This document shows positions 44,144 to 53,125 of a DNA stretch of 64,000 nt, piece by piece. Every line of letters begins with the position of its first letter. Positions within the stretch are counted from its first letter, which is position 1. Position numbers and translations under genes: made by a program. Under the pieces are notes generated by a model. That model was not told the DNA's origin. It did not search any database and saw only the letters and a list, made by a program, of their open reading frames with translations. Source of the stretch: [Clostridium] citroniae WAL-17108 (lineage in GTDB: Bacteria; Bacillota; Clostridia; Lachnospirales; Lachnospiraceae); contig NZ_JH376424.1 in the NCBI RefSeq assembly GCF_000233455.1, positions 109,019 to 173,018 on the forward strand, in the 5' to 3' direction.

Positions 44144-44833
44144 ATGGATGGTTTAGTGGAATCGCTGATGGACGAACTGAACTGCAATGTGGTGTTTACC
44201 ATACCGCTGTTTGGAGGGATCGATGTGCTGGAATCAGTTGTGGTCACCTGGATCATCATGGCAGTGATGATGGCATGTTCCCTGCTTCTTGTCCATGGCC
44301 TTAAGGTAAGGCAGATCAACAACAAGCAGGCCGCGCTGGAAAGTGGCCTTTCTTTTATCTATGACTTCTTTGAGGGTCTTTTGGGTAAGGATGGCCGGGA
44401 TTATATTCCCTACCTGATCACCGTGGTGCTTTACATTGGGGTTGCCAACATGATCGGCCTTTTTGGATTCAAGTCGCCCACCAAGGATCTGAATGTGACG
44501 GTATCCCTGGCCGTTATGAGCATTGTGCTGGTGGAAGCTGCCGGAATCAGGAAAAAGGGAGTAAAGGGCTGGGTCAAGAGTTTTGCGGAGCCCATTGCCA
44601 TTATAGCGCCCATTAACGTGCTGGAGCTGTTTATCAGGCCGCTTTCGCTGTGTATGCGATTGTTCGGCAATGTTCTGGGCGCCATTGTGGTCATGGCATT
44701 GATCAAGCATCTCCTTCCGTTGATCGTGCCGCTGCCGTTCAGTTTTTACTTTGATATATTTGACGGAGTGATCCAGGCCTATGTGTTTGTGTTCCTCACG
44801 TCACTATATATAAAAGAGGCAATCGAAGATTAA
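44144..44833 (+). CDS. atpB: F1Fo ATP synthase subunit a
   Basis: A 229-residue integral membrane subunit that forms the ion half-channels against the c-ring. The essential arginine lies in the helix SLCMRLFGNVLGAIVVM (about 168-184), and the last helix contains the usual DGVIQAYVFVFLTSLYI. ATG 44144 lies behind AAAGGGGG; the frame extends to 44096 but that region holds the promoter. First gene of an eight-gene operon; no atpI precedes it. Confidence 0.96.
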   Translation: MDGLVESLMDELNCNVVFTIPLFGGIDVLESVVVTWIIMAVMMACSLLLVHGLKVRQINNKQAALESGLSFIYDFFEGLLGKDGRDYIPYLITVVLYIGVANMIGLFGFKSPTKDLNVTVSLAVMSIVLVEAAGIRKKGVKGWVKSFAEPIAIIAPINVLELFIRPLSLCMRLFGNVLGAIVVMALIKHLLPLIVPLPFSFYFDIFDGVIQAYVFVFLTSLYIKEAIED

Positions 44834-44881
44834 CCATTAACAGTATATGAGAAAATTTAAGAGAAAAAGGAGAATCATATT

Positions 44882-45106
44882 ATGACAGGATTAATTGCTT
44901 TAGGTGCAGGTGTTGCAGTAGTTACAGGTGTTGGTGCGGGAATTGGAATTGGTCTGGCTACCTCCAAGGCAGTGGATGCCATCGCAAGGCAGCCCGAGGC
45001 AGACGGTAAGATCACAAAGGCCCTGCTGCTGGGATGTGCCCTTGCCGAGGCAACCGCTATTTACGGATTTGTGATCGGTCTTTTGATTATTCTGTTCTTA
45101 AAATAA
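44882..45106 (+). CDS. atpE: F1Fo ATP synthase subunit c
   Basis: A 74-residue two-helix proteolipid. Helix 1 has the glycine-rich GVGAGIGIGLATSKA, the polar loop is ARQPEADGK and the ion-binding carboxylate is Glu56 in ALAEATAIYG. The Na+-type ligands known from Ilyobacter or Propionigenium (Gln in helix 1, Ser after the Glu) are Ile23 and Ala57 here, so proton coupling is predicted. AAAAAGGAGA precedes the start, consistent with the high copy number needed for the ring. Confidence 0.96.
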   Translation: MTGLIALGAGVAVVTGVGAGIGIGLATSKAVDAIARQPEADGKITKALLLGCALAEATAIYGFVIGLLIILFLK

Positions 45107-45130
45107 AAACAAGCAGGAAGGCGTTTGAAT

Positions 45131-45622
45131 ATGTTAAATATAAACATTTGGAATATAGCCTTTACGGTCATTAACCTTCTGGTGCTCTACATATTCATGA
45201 AGCACTTCCTTATTGGCCCGGTACGTAAGATACTGGATGAAAGGAAGCAGATGATTGAACGTGATCTGGACGATGCAAAGAATACCAGAACAGAGGCGGA
45301 ACAGATGAAAGCCAGCTATGAGGTTTCCATGGGCAAGGCCGAGGAGGAGGCATCGCGGATCATTGAGAGCGCCAAGTCCAGGGCAGGGGATGAATACAAC
45401 CGTATCATTGCCCAGGCCAGGGAAGACGCTGCAAAGAAGATGGAGGATGCTGATAAGACCATCGCCCTGGAAAGGGAGAAGGCCATGAATGACCTGAAGG
45501 TCTCCGTTGCCGGACTGGCCATGAGTGCTGCTGCAAAACTTTTAAGCGAGCAGAGCGGACCTGAGAATGACAGGAACCTTTACAACCGCTTTTTAGCAGA
45601 ATCAGGTGATCGAAATGACTGA
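45131..45622 (+). CDS. atpF: F1Fo ATP synthase subunit b
   Basis: A 163-residue peripheral-stalk subunit: a single N-terminal membrane helix (about 5-25) and a long charged, coiled-coil helix with many Glu/Lys/Arg and Ala residues. ATG 45131 is preferred because AGGAAGG lies nine bases upstream; a TTG six bases earlier would be too near to that site. Its last codons overlap the start of atpH. Confidence 0.95.
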   Translation: MLNINIWNIAFTVINLLVLYIFMKHFLIGPVRKILDERKQMIERDLDDAKNTRTEAEQMKASYEVSMGKAEEEASRIIESAKSRAGDEYNRIIAQAREDAAKKMEDADKTIALEREKAMNDLKVSVAGLAMSAAAKLLSEQSGPENDRNLYNRFLAESGDRND

Positions 45623-46130
45623 GACGGCCAGGAGATATGCGATTGTTTTGTATGAATTAGAAATACCGGGGCAAATGGTAAAAAACGCTGCGGATGTGAT
45701 TAAGGAAAACCCTGAACTGAACAGGGTACTTACAAGTCCTGTGGTTCCCATGGGAAGTAAGCATGCCGTCATAGAAAAGGTATTCAGAGAACCGGAATAT
45801 TCCGGTCTGATGGTGCGTTTCCTGAAAAAGGCTTGCGATGCGGGGTGCATCGGACAGATGGGGGATATTGCAGATGCATGGCAATCCTACTCCCTCAGGA
45901 TGGAAGGCGTGATGGAGGCGGAACTCCACTATGTGACCATGCCGGGTGCGGCCCAGATTGCAGGAATGAAACAGTTTTTGTGCAGCAGATACCATAAAAA
46001 GGATATAGATCTCCGACTGGTAATGCAGCCTGACCTGGTGGGCGGATTTGTCCTGAAAGCCGGGGATACAGAATATGATTACAGCCTGAAGGGACAGCTG
46101 AACCAGCTGTGCCGGGCAGTAGTAAGATAG
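45615..46130 (+). CDS. atpH: F1Fo ATP synthase subunit delta
   Basis: A 171-residue stator subunit that joins the b stalk to the top of F1. The N-terminal helical domain starts [14 protein letters not shown], and the C-terminal [25 protein letters not shown] matches the conserved DxSxxxxL-type ending of the family. ATG 45615 overlaps the atpF stop by eight bases; a GTG at 45606 is an alternative start. Confidence 0.95.
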   Translation: MTETARRYAIVLYELEIPGQMVKNAADVIKENPELNRVLTSPVVPMGSKHAVIEKVFREPEYSGLMVRFLKKACDAGCIGQMGDIADAWQSYSLRMEGVMEAELHYVTMPGAAQIAGMKQFLCSRYHKKDIDLRLVMQPDLVGGFVLKAGDTEYDYSLKGQLNQLCRAVVR

Positions 46131-46140
46131 GAGTATTGAT

Positions 46141-47649
46141 ATGAGCACAATCAGTTCCCAGGAAATCATCTCCATTATCAAAAGTGAGATTGAGGATTAT
46201 GATACCCATGCCGGCCAGGAACAGGAGACAGGTTCTGTTATCTGGATAGGCGATGGTATCGCAATTGTATACGGCATGGAACATGCCATGTACGGAGAGA
46301 TTGTAATATTTGAAAACGGTGTCCGGGGAATGGTCCAGGATATCCGTAAGGATGAGATCGGTGTTATCCTGTTTGGCAAGGATACGGAGATATCCCAGGG
46401 TACAAAGGTGGTCCGCACAAAGAAGAGGGCCGGGGTGCCTGTGGGAAGCGGATTTTTAGGCCGGGTTGTGAACGCATTGGGCAATCCCATTGACGGACTT
46501 GGCCCTGTGAAGGAGGAGGATTACCGGCCGGTGGAAGAGGAAGCGCCGGGAATCGTGGACAGGAAGTCGGTAGGGGTTCCCATGGAGACGGGTATATTGG
46601 CCATTGACTCCATGTTTCCCATTGGCCGCGGACAGCGTGAGCTGATCATCGGCGACCGCCAGACCGGAAAGACCTCCATTGCTATAGATACCATACTGAA
46701 CCAGAAGGGGAAGGATGTGATCTGTATCTATGTGGCGATCGGGCAAAAGGCATCCACGGTGGCAAAGCTGGTATCCACCCTTAAAAAGAGCGGCGCCATG
46801 GACTATACCATTGTAATGGCCTCCACGGCCAGCGAGGCAGCGCCCCTGCAGTACATAGCTCCCTATTCAGGAACAGCCATGGCGGAGTTCTTTATGTACC
46901 AGGGAAAGGATGTTCTGATCGTATATGATGATCTGTCTAAGCATGCGGTTGCATACCGCGCCCTGTCCCTGCTGCTGGAGCGCTCCCCGGGACGTGAAGC
47001 ATACCCGGGGGATGTGTTTTACCTGCACTCACGCCTTCTGGAGCGTTCCAGCAGGCTGAGCGATGCAAAGGGAGGCGGATCCATCACGGCACTGCCCATT
47101 ATTGAGACGCAGGCAGGGGACGTGTCCGCATACATTCCCACCAATGTCATTTCCATCACAGACGGACAGATTTTCCTGGAAAGTGATCTGTTCTTTTCAG
47201 GAATGAGACCGGCTGTGAATGTCGGCCTTTCCGTATCACGCGTGGGCGGTGCTGCCCAGACAAAGGCCATGAAAAAGGCGTCCGGAAGCATAAGGATCGA
47301 TCTGGCCCAATACCGCGAGATGGAAGTATTTACCCAGTTCAGCTCAGACCTGGATGAATCCACAAAAGAGCAGCTGGCTTACGGCAAGCGTCTGATGGAA
47401 CTTCTCAAACAGCCTTTGGGAAGGCCTCTCAGCCTGCATGAGCAGGTCATTACCCTCTGTACAGCCACCCACAAGGTAATGCTTAGCGTGGATGTGGATA
47501 AGATTAAGGAATTTCAGATGAACATGCTGGCCTGGTTTGATGAAAAGCATCCGGAGATCGGTAAAGAGATCGATGAAGCCGGGAATCTCACCGAAGAGCT
47601 GGTACAGAAGATTCTGGACAGCGCCAACCAGTACAAGGCATCCATCTGA
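46141..47649 (+). CDS. atpA: F1Fo ATP synthase subunit alpha
   Basis: A 502-residue F1 subunit that binds non-catalytic nucleotide. Walker A is GDRQTGKT at residues 171-178, and the family signature around [21 protein letters not shown] is present. A standard N-terminal region ([16 protein letters not shown]) contacts subunit delta. GGAG precedes ATG 46141, ten bases after atpH. Length and motifs are complete. Confidence 0.98.
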   Translation: MSTISSQEIISIIKSEIEDYDTHAGQEQETGSVIWIGDGIAIVYGMEHAMYGEIVIFENGVRGMVQDIRKDEIGVILFGKDTEISQGTKVVRTKKRAGVPVGSGFLGRVVNALGNPIDGLGPVKEEDYRPVEEEAPGIVDRKSVGVPMETGILAIDSMFPIGRGQRELIIGDRQTGKTSIAIDTILNQKGKDVICIYVAIGQKASTVAKLVSTLKKSGAMDYTIVMASTASEAAPLQYIAPYSGTAMAEFFMYQGKDVLIVYDDLSKHAVAYRALSLLLERSPGREAYPGDVFYLHSRLLERSSRLSDAKGGGSITALPIIETQAGDVSAYIPTNVISITDGQIFLESDLFFSGMRPAVNVGLSVSRVGGAAQTKAMKKASGSIRIDLAQYREMEVFTQFSSDLDESTKEQLAYGKRLMELLKQPLGRPLSLHEQVITLCTATHKVMLSVDVDKIKEFQMNMLAWFDEKHPEIGKEIDEAGNLTEELVQKILDSANQYKASI

Positions 47650-47668
47650 CAGGGAAGAAGGAGATAGT

Positions 47669-48565
47669 ATGGCAAATGCAAGAGAAATCCTGGGCCGTAT
47701 GAAAAGCGTCCAGGATACCAGGAAGATAACCAATGCCATGTACCTGATCTCCTCCACAAAGCTTAAGAAAAGCAAAAAACTGCTGGAGGAGACAGAGCCT
47801 TACTTCTATACATTACAGGATTTGATACGCCGTATCCTGCGCCATATGCCGGAAGTGGAGCATTTTTACTTCAATCCCAGGAAAGAGATCAAGGAACAGG
47901 ACAGGATGAAGGGCCTGATCGTTATCACGGGCGACAAGGGCCTGGCAGGCGCTTACAACCATAATGTGCTGAAGATGGCTCATGAGTGGATGAACCAGGG
48001 AAGCAATCACCGCCTCTATGTGGTGGGAGAGCTGGGACGTCATTATTTCAGCGCAAAGCATGTTCCTGTGGAGGAGCAGTTCCATTATACGGTGCAGAAT
48101 CCTACCATGCACAGGGCGCGGATGATCGCGTCCACGGTGCTGGATGATTATGAGGAAGGCAGATTGGATGAGGTGTGGATCCTCTACACCCAGATGATCA
48201 ACAGCATGAAGATGGAGGCCCAGATCGTACAGCTGCTTCCCCTTAAACGGGAGGATTTCAGCAACATTGTGATTCCGGCCGACATCATACAGGAGGAGAT
48301 ACAGATGGTTCCCTCCCCCAGTGCTGTCATGGACAATGTGGTACCCAACTATGTGACAGGATTTGTGTTCGGCGCCCTGGTAGAGTCCTTTTGCAGTGAG
48401 CAGAATGCCAGAATGATGGCAATGCAGTCGGCAAGCGACAATGCCAATGAGATTTTGAGCGAACTGTCCATTGAATATAACCGTGTAAGGCAGGCTGCCA
48501 TTACCCAGGAGATAACTGAGGTGATCAGCGGTGCCAAGGCACAGAAAAAGAAACATACTACGTAA
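47669..48565 (+). CDS. atpG: F1Fo ATP synthase subunit gamma
   Basis: A 298-residue central rotor. The N-terminal helix ANAREILGRMKSVQDTRKIT and the C-terminal helix NANEILSELSIEYNRVRQAAITQEI form the coiled coil that turns inside the alpha-beta ring. The middle GDKGLAGAYN is conserved. ATG 47669 lies behind AGAAGGAG; the frame extends back into atpA but that part is not coding. Confidence 0.97.
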   Translation: MANAREILGRMKSVQDTRKITNAMYLISSTKLKKSKKLLEETEPYFYTLQDLIRRILRHMPEVEHFYFNPRKEIKEQDRMKGLIVITGDKGLAGAYNHNVLKMAHEWMNQGSNHRLYVVGELGRHYFSAKHVPVEEQFHYTVQNPTMHRARMIASTVLDDYEEGRLDEVWILYTQMINSMKMEAQIVQLLPLKREDFSNIVIPADIIQEEIQMVPSPSAVMDNVVPNYVTGFVFGALVESFCSEQNARMMAMQSASDNANEILSELSIEYNRVRQAAITQEITEVISGAKAQKKKHTT

Positions 48566-48570
48566 TTTAG

Positions 48571-49983
<1,413 letters not shown>

Positions 49984-50016
49984 GCATATGGCTGATTCAC
50001 GGAAAGGAGCCCGGAT

Positions 50017-50430
50017 ATGTCTACATTTTGGCTGAAGATAGTGGCCAGCGACCATATTTTTTATAATGGAAACTGTGAAACACTGGTCGTTCCCGCCCAT
50101 GACGGAGAGTTTGGTATTCTTCCCCATCACGAAGCCATGATCCTGGCTACCCAGGAGGGCGAACTGCGGTTTAGGATACCCGGAGAGGGGCAGTGGAAGG
50201 AAGCGGTTGTGGGGCGTGGGATTGTCCAGGTGGTCAATAACCGTGTGACCATGATCGTGGACACGGCGGAACGCCCGGAGGATATTGACGCGGTCAGAGC
50301 CAAGGAAGCCCTGGAACGGGCGGAGGAGCAGATGCGCCAGAAGCAGAGCCTGAGGGAGTTCAGAATGTCCCAGGCATCCATGGCCAGGGCCTTGACAAGG
50401 CTTAAGGGAAGTCATCTGAAGGAATTATAA
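50017..50430 (+). CDS. atpC: F1Fo ATP synthase subunit epsilon
   Basis: A 137-residue rotor subunit with an N-terminal beta-sandwich (CETLVVPAHDGEFGILPHHEAMI) and a C-terminal helical hairpin (about 90-137) rich in Ala, Glu and Arg that can act as an inhibitory arm. AAAGGAG precedes ATG 50017. It closes the operon and is followed by a bidirectional terminator. Confidence 0.96.
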   Translation: MSTFWLKIVASDHIFYNGNCETLVVPAHDGEFGILPHHEAMILATQEGELRFRIPGEGQWKEAVVGRGIVQVVNNRVTMIVDTAERPEDIDAVRAKEALERAEEQMRQKQSLREFRMSQASMARALTRLKGSHLKEL

Positions 50431-50455
50431 TAAAATATGGTTTGGAACAAAAAGT

Positions 50456-50484
50456 TGGCTGTAGGGATTTCCTACAGCCATTTT
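50456..50484. terminator. Bidirectional terminator between atpC and lysR
   Basis: TGGCTGTAGG (50456-50465) pairs perfectly with CCTACAGCCA (50471-50480) around a five-base loop; TTTT follows on the plus strand and the minus strand has CTTTTTG beyond the stem. The stop codon of the convergent lysR gene lies inside the right arm. Confidence 0.88.
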
Positions 50485-51362
50485 GAGTTCTGGATCAGAA
50501 AATCACAGAAATCCCTGACAATGGGGTTCTCCTTGCCATGGGGAGAGCACATCAGGATGATCTGTCTGCGGCAGACCTGGTCTTTGATGGGAAGGAGCTT
50601 GACCGGCGATTGAGGGGCCAGAGGACCCCACTCCGCTGACAGGGGCCCCCAGGAATACTGGGGCCAGAAACCAATGCCCAGACCTGCCGCGATCAGATTG
50701 CGCACGGACTCGGTGGTGTCGCTTTCAAATATGATCTTAGGTGTAAAACTGGCTTCTGAAAAGTAGCTGTTGCAGATCTGGCGTATGGGGCGGGAACCGG
50801 CCAGGCATATGTAGCCTGCATTATTGGTATCAGCCAGGCAGATGGAGTCCTTGTCCCCATATGGGGAATGGGTGGGCACGGCCAGGTACAGGTCCTCCTC
50901 CAGCATGACCATGTAGTCGGAGTACTCATCGCTTTTAACATCGGAGCGGATGGCAGATACACAAAGGTCATAATCCGTGGTGGCGTCAGATTGGTTCAGC
51001 TGGAAATTTACATCCGGCCGCAGGGAACGATAGGCGATAATGCGGTTGGTGATCAAAGTGGACGCTGCAAGAAGCTTCAGGTGGATGGTATGGCTGGAAC
51101 GGTACTGTCCGGCACGCAGCTCTCCCGGGATACGGTCCAGGGCGCTTATAAGGGGGATCAGACGCTTCTGGAGCAGACGTCCTGCTTCGTTCAACTCGAT
51201 GCTCCTGCTTTTCCTCTCAAACAGAGGGATGCCAAGTTCCGCCTCCAGCCTGTGGATGGCCTGTGAAAGGGCGGGCTGTGCTATCTGAAGATGCTCAGCA
51301 GCCTTTGTCATATGCTGGTATTCGGCTGCTGTCAAAAAATAACGCAATTGTAATAATTCCAT
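50472..51362 (-). CDS. LysR-family transcriptional regulator
   Basis: A 296-residue LysR protein: N-terminal winged helix (about 1-60; MTKAAEHLQIAQPALSQAIHRLE, LGIPLFERKSRSIEL) and an effector-binding domain from about residue 90. GTAAGTT-type sequence precedes the start, without a strong ribosome site. Convergent with the ATP synthase operon and divergent, across about 520 bases, from the DUF3793-flavodoxin pair. Its target and effector are unknown; the divergent pair is the nearest candidate. Its stop is embedded in the shared terminator. Confidence 0.92.
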   Translation of the reverse strand: MELLQLRYFLTAAEYQHMTKAAEHLQIAQPALSQAIHRLEAELGIPLFERKSRSIELNEAGRLLQKRLIPLISALDRIPGELRAGQYRSSHTIHLKLLAASTLITNRIIAYRSLRPDVNFQLNQSDATTDYDLCVSAIRSDVKSDEYSDYMVMLEEDLYLAVPTHSPYGDKDSICLADTNNAGYICLAGSRPIRQICNSYFSEASFTPKIIFESDTTESVRNLIAAGLGIGFWPQYSWGPLSAEWGPLAPQSPVKLLPIKDQVCRRQIILMCSPHGKENPIVRDFCDFLIQNSKWL

Positions 51363-51883
51363 AACTTACCTCTACTTATCTATCATTGGTCCGGAGTATG
51401 TTTGAAAATTGCTTTTTGCCGGATAGCGGATATGAATCCTCAAACAGACCCTAGGGTTCATTATATAACATTTCCCCGGAATTTGCATTCAGAATATAAA
51501 AAACTGTTATTTGCAGTTAGTTACAGTTGACGACAGTCGGGTCTGGTGTCAGCGGCCGGATATATGGTTAAAATACATGAGATAAAAACGAAGAGAAAAA
51601 AACACGCGAGAGTTTATCGCGCAAATACGACTGAATTTGATGGAAAAATGTCACAAGCAATGAATGAGAAAAAAACTCACAAAGATTCCGCGCAACAGCA
51701 TCCCTGCCTTGAAGCCCAAAATTAGGTTCAGATCCCTGTAGTGAGAAACATTCCCAATTACCTATCTTGCAAATTCCTGATGCAGCTGATAGAATATAGA
51801 ACAGAAGTTAGCTAGAACTAACCTTATATAACAGTTAGATAGCGCCTAAAACGAATTATCATCTGCCCCAGGAGGTGCCCTAT
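51363..51883. other. Intergenic region between lysR and the DUF3793 gene
   Basis: About 520 bases, AT-rich and without a credible gene. It holds the predicted rightward promoter at 51767-51795 and a short dyad, GTTAG (51807-51811) with CTAAC (51818-51822), just downstream of it. A five-base stem CGCGA/TCGCG near 51605-51623 is too short to interpret. Confidence 0.5.
51767..51795 (+). promoter_or_regulatory. Predicted promoter of the DUF3793-flavodoxin pair
   Basis: TTGCAA (51767-51772) and TAGAAT (51790-51795) are 17 bases apart, about 90 bases upstream of the first gene. The GTTAG/CTAAC dyad that follows at 51807-51822 could be an operator. Confidence 0.6.
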
Positions 51884-52507
51884 ATGAGCAAAGAAACCCT
51901 GCATCTGTTGATGACCATGAACCATGACAATCTGGAAACACAGATTGCCATGCAGTGTGCCCCGCTTCTCACCGGGATGAAGATATCCAATCTTCTCACT
52001 GTCGGCAGCAGGAAAAAGCAGGAAGTATTGAGAACCTTCAGAAGAACGTCCATCTCGTGCTATGTACTGTACGAATCCGGGGAAAAGACCACATTTCTCC
52101 TTTACAGGAAACAGAAGCTGGAGTCTTATCTTGACCAGCCGCAGATCAAGCAGCTGATGGAGCGGTTTGGATACGGCTGCCAGGATCCGGTTTCCATACT
52201 CAGGCTTGTGTCCCGGCGATATAAAGCCCATATGGAAGGGGGACGCGGCTTTCCTCATGAGATCGGCGTGCTGTTGGGATATCCCCCGGAGGATGTGATC
52301 GGATTTATTGAGAATAACGGAAAGAATTTCCTGTGCGTTGGATATTGGAAGGTATACTCCAATCTCAATGAGTGCAGGTCCATTTTCAGGCGGTATAATC
52401 ATGCCAGGGAGCATGTGATCCATATGGTATCACACGGCATGGATATTGCGGATATTCTTGAGATTTATGGTTTAAAACAATATAAATCAATGACAATAGG
52501 AGGATGA
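51884..52507 (+). CDS. DUF3793 family protein
   Basis: A 207-residue soluble protein of DUF3793, a clostridial family of unknown function that I recall being found next to flavodoxin genes. Features seen are APLLTGMKISNLLTV near the N-terminus, YRKQKLESYL in the middle, and the conserved FPHEIGVLLGYPPEDVIGFIENNG with ECRSIFRRYNHARE at the end. ATG 51884 lies seven bases after CAGGAGGTG; the upstream GTG belongs to that site. The stop is four bases before the flavodoxin start, so the two are co-translated. Confidence 0.88.
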   Translation: MSKETLHLLMTMNHDNLETQIAMQCAPLLTGMKISNLLTVGSRKKQEVLRTFRRTSISCYVLYESGEKTTFLLYRKQKLESYLDQPQIKQLMERFGYGCQDPVSILRLVSRRYKAHMEGGRGFPHEIGVLLGYPPEDVIGFIENNGKNFLCVGYWKVYSNLNECRSIFRRYNHAREHVIHMVSHGMDIADILEIYGLKQYKSMTIGG

Positions 52508-52511
52508 AAAC

Positions 52512-52949
52512 ATGAATCAGATTATGGTAGTATATTGGTCCCAGACCGGCAACACGGAGGCAATGGCCAATGCAGTGGCGGAAGGTGTGAAGGAAGCCGG
52601 TAAGGAGTGTACGGTTGCGGAAGTCTCGTCCGTATCCGCGGATGTGCTGAAGGATGCGCCTGTATTTGCACTGGGTTGTCCGGCCATGGGGGCGGAAGTC
52701 CTTGAGGAGGATGAGATGGAGCCCTTTATGGAGGCTGTTGAGGCATTTGCGGGCGGGAAACAGATCGGTCTGTTTGGCTCTTATGGATGGGGAGACGGCC
52801 AGTGGATGCGTGACTGGGAGGAGCGCGTTCAGAATGCCGGGGCTGTTCTGGTAGGGGGCCAGGGTGTGATCGCCCAGGAGGTTCCGGATGAGGATGCCCT
52901 GAGTCAGTGCAGGGAACTGGGAAAATCATTGGCAGGACTGCTGGCATAG
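52512..52949 (+). CDS. Flavodoxin
   Basis: A 145-residue short-chain flavodoxin, an FMN-binding low-potential electron carrier. The phosphate loop is WSQTGNTEAMA (residues 9-19), and flavin-contact segments are seen at LGCPAMGAEVLEEDEM and LFGSYGWGDGQW. GGAGGA precedes the start, four bases after the DUF3793 stop. It probably replaces or supports ferredoxin in anaerobic metabolism; the actual partner is not indicated. Confidence 0.95.
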   Translation: MNQIMVVYWSQTGNTEAMANAVAEGVKEAGKECTVAEVSSVSADVLKDAPVFALGCPAMGAEVLEEDEMEPFMEAVEAFAGGKQIGLFGSYGWGDGQWMRDWEERVQNAGAVLVGGQGVIAQEVPDEDALSQCRELGKSLAGLLA

Positions 52950-53017
52950 AATACATCACCCTGTCCGGTCCGTCATAGGTGACGGGTTATGAAAACAATA
53001 GGGTAAGGGATAGGAAC

Positions 53018-53050
53018 GATCCTCCGGGAAATAGAGCCCGGGGGATCTTT
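53018..53050 (+). terminator. Terminator after flavodoxin
   Basis: GATCCTCCGGG (53018-53028) pairs with CCCGGGGGATC (53037-53047), one G-U pair, with an eight-base loop and TTTCTGTT after it. Confidence 0.75.
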
Positions 53051-53071
53051 CTGTTATAAAAGGTAAAAAAA

Positions 53072-53100
53072 TTGCATTTTCCTTTTTAAAATGTTATGGT
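53072..53100 (+). promoter_or_regulatory. Predicted promoter of the HD-GYP/GGDEF gene
   Basis: TTGCAT (53072-53077) and TATGGT (53095-53100) are 17 bases apart in an AT-rich gap 25 bases before the first possible start. Confidence 0.5.
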
Positions 53101-53125
53101 ATAGGATAGAAATAAAGTTTCTGCT

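Noticed and set aside
53018-53047. The hairpin after flavodoxin as an operator
   Set aside because: The GC-rich stem with following T residues fits a terminator better.
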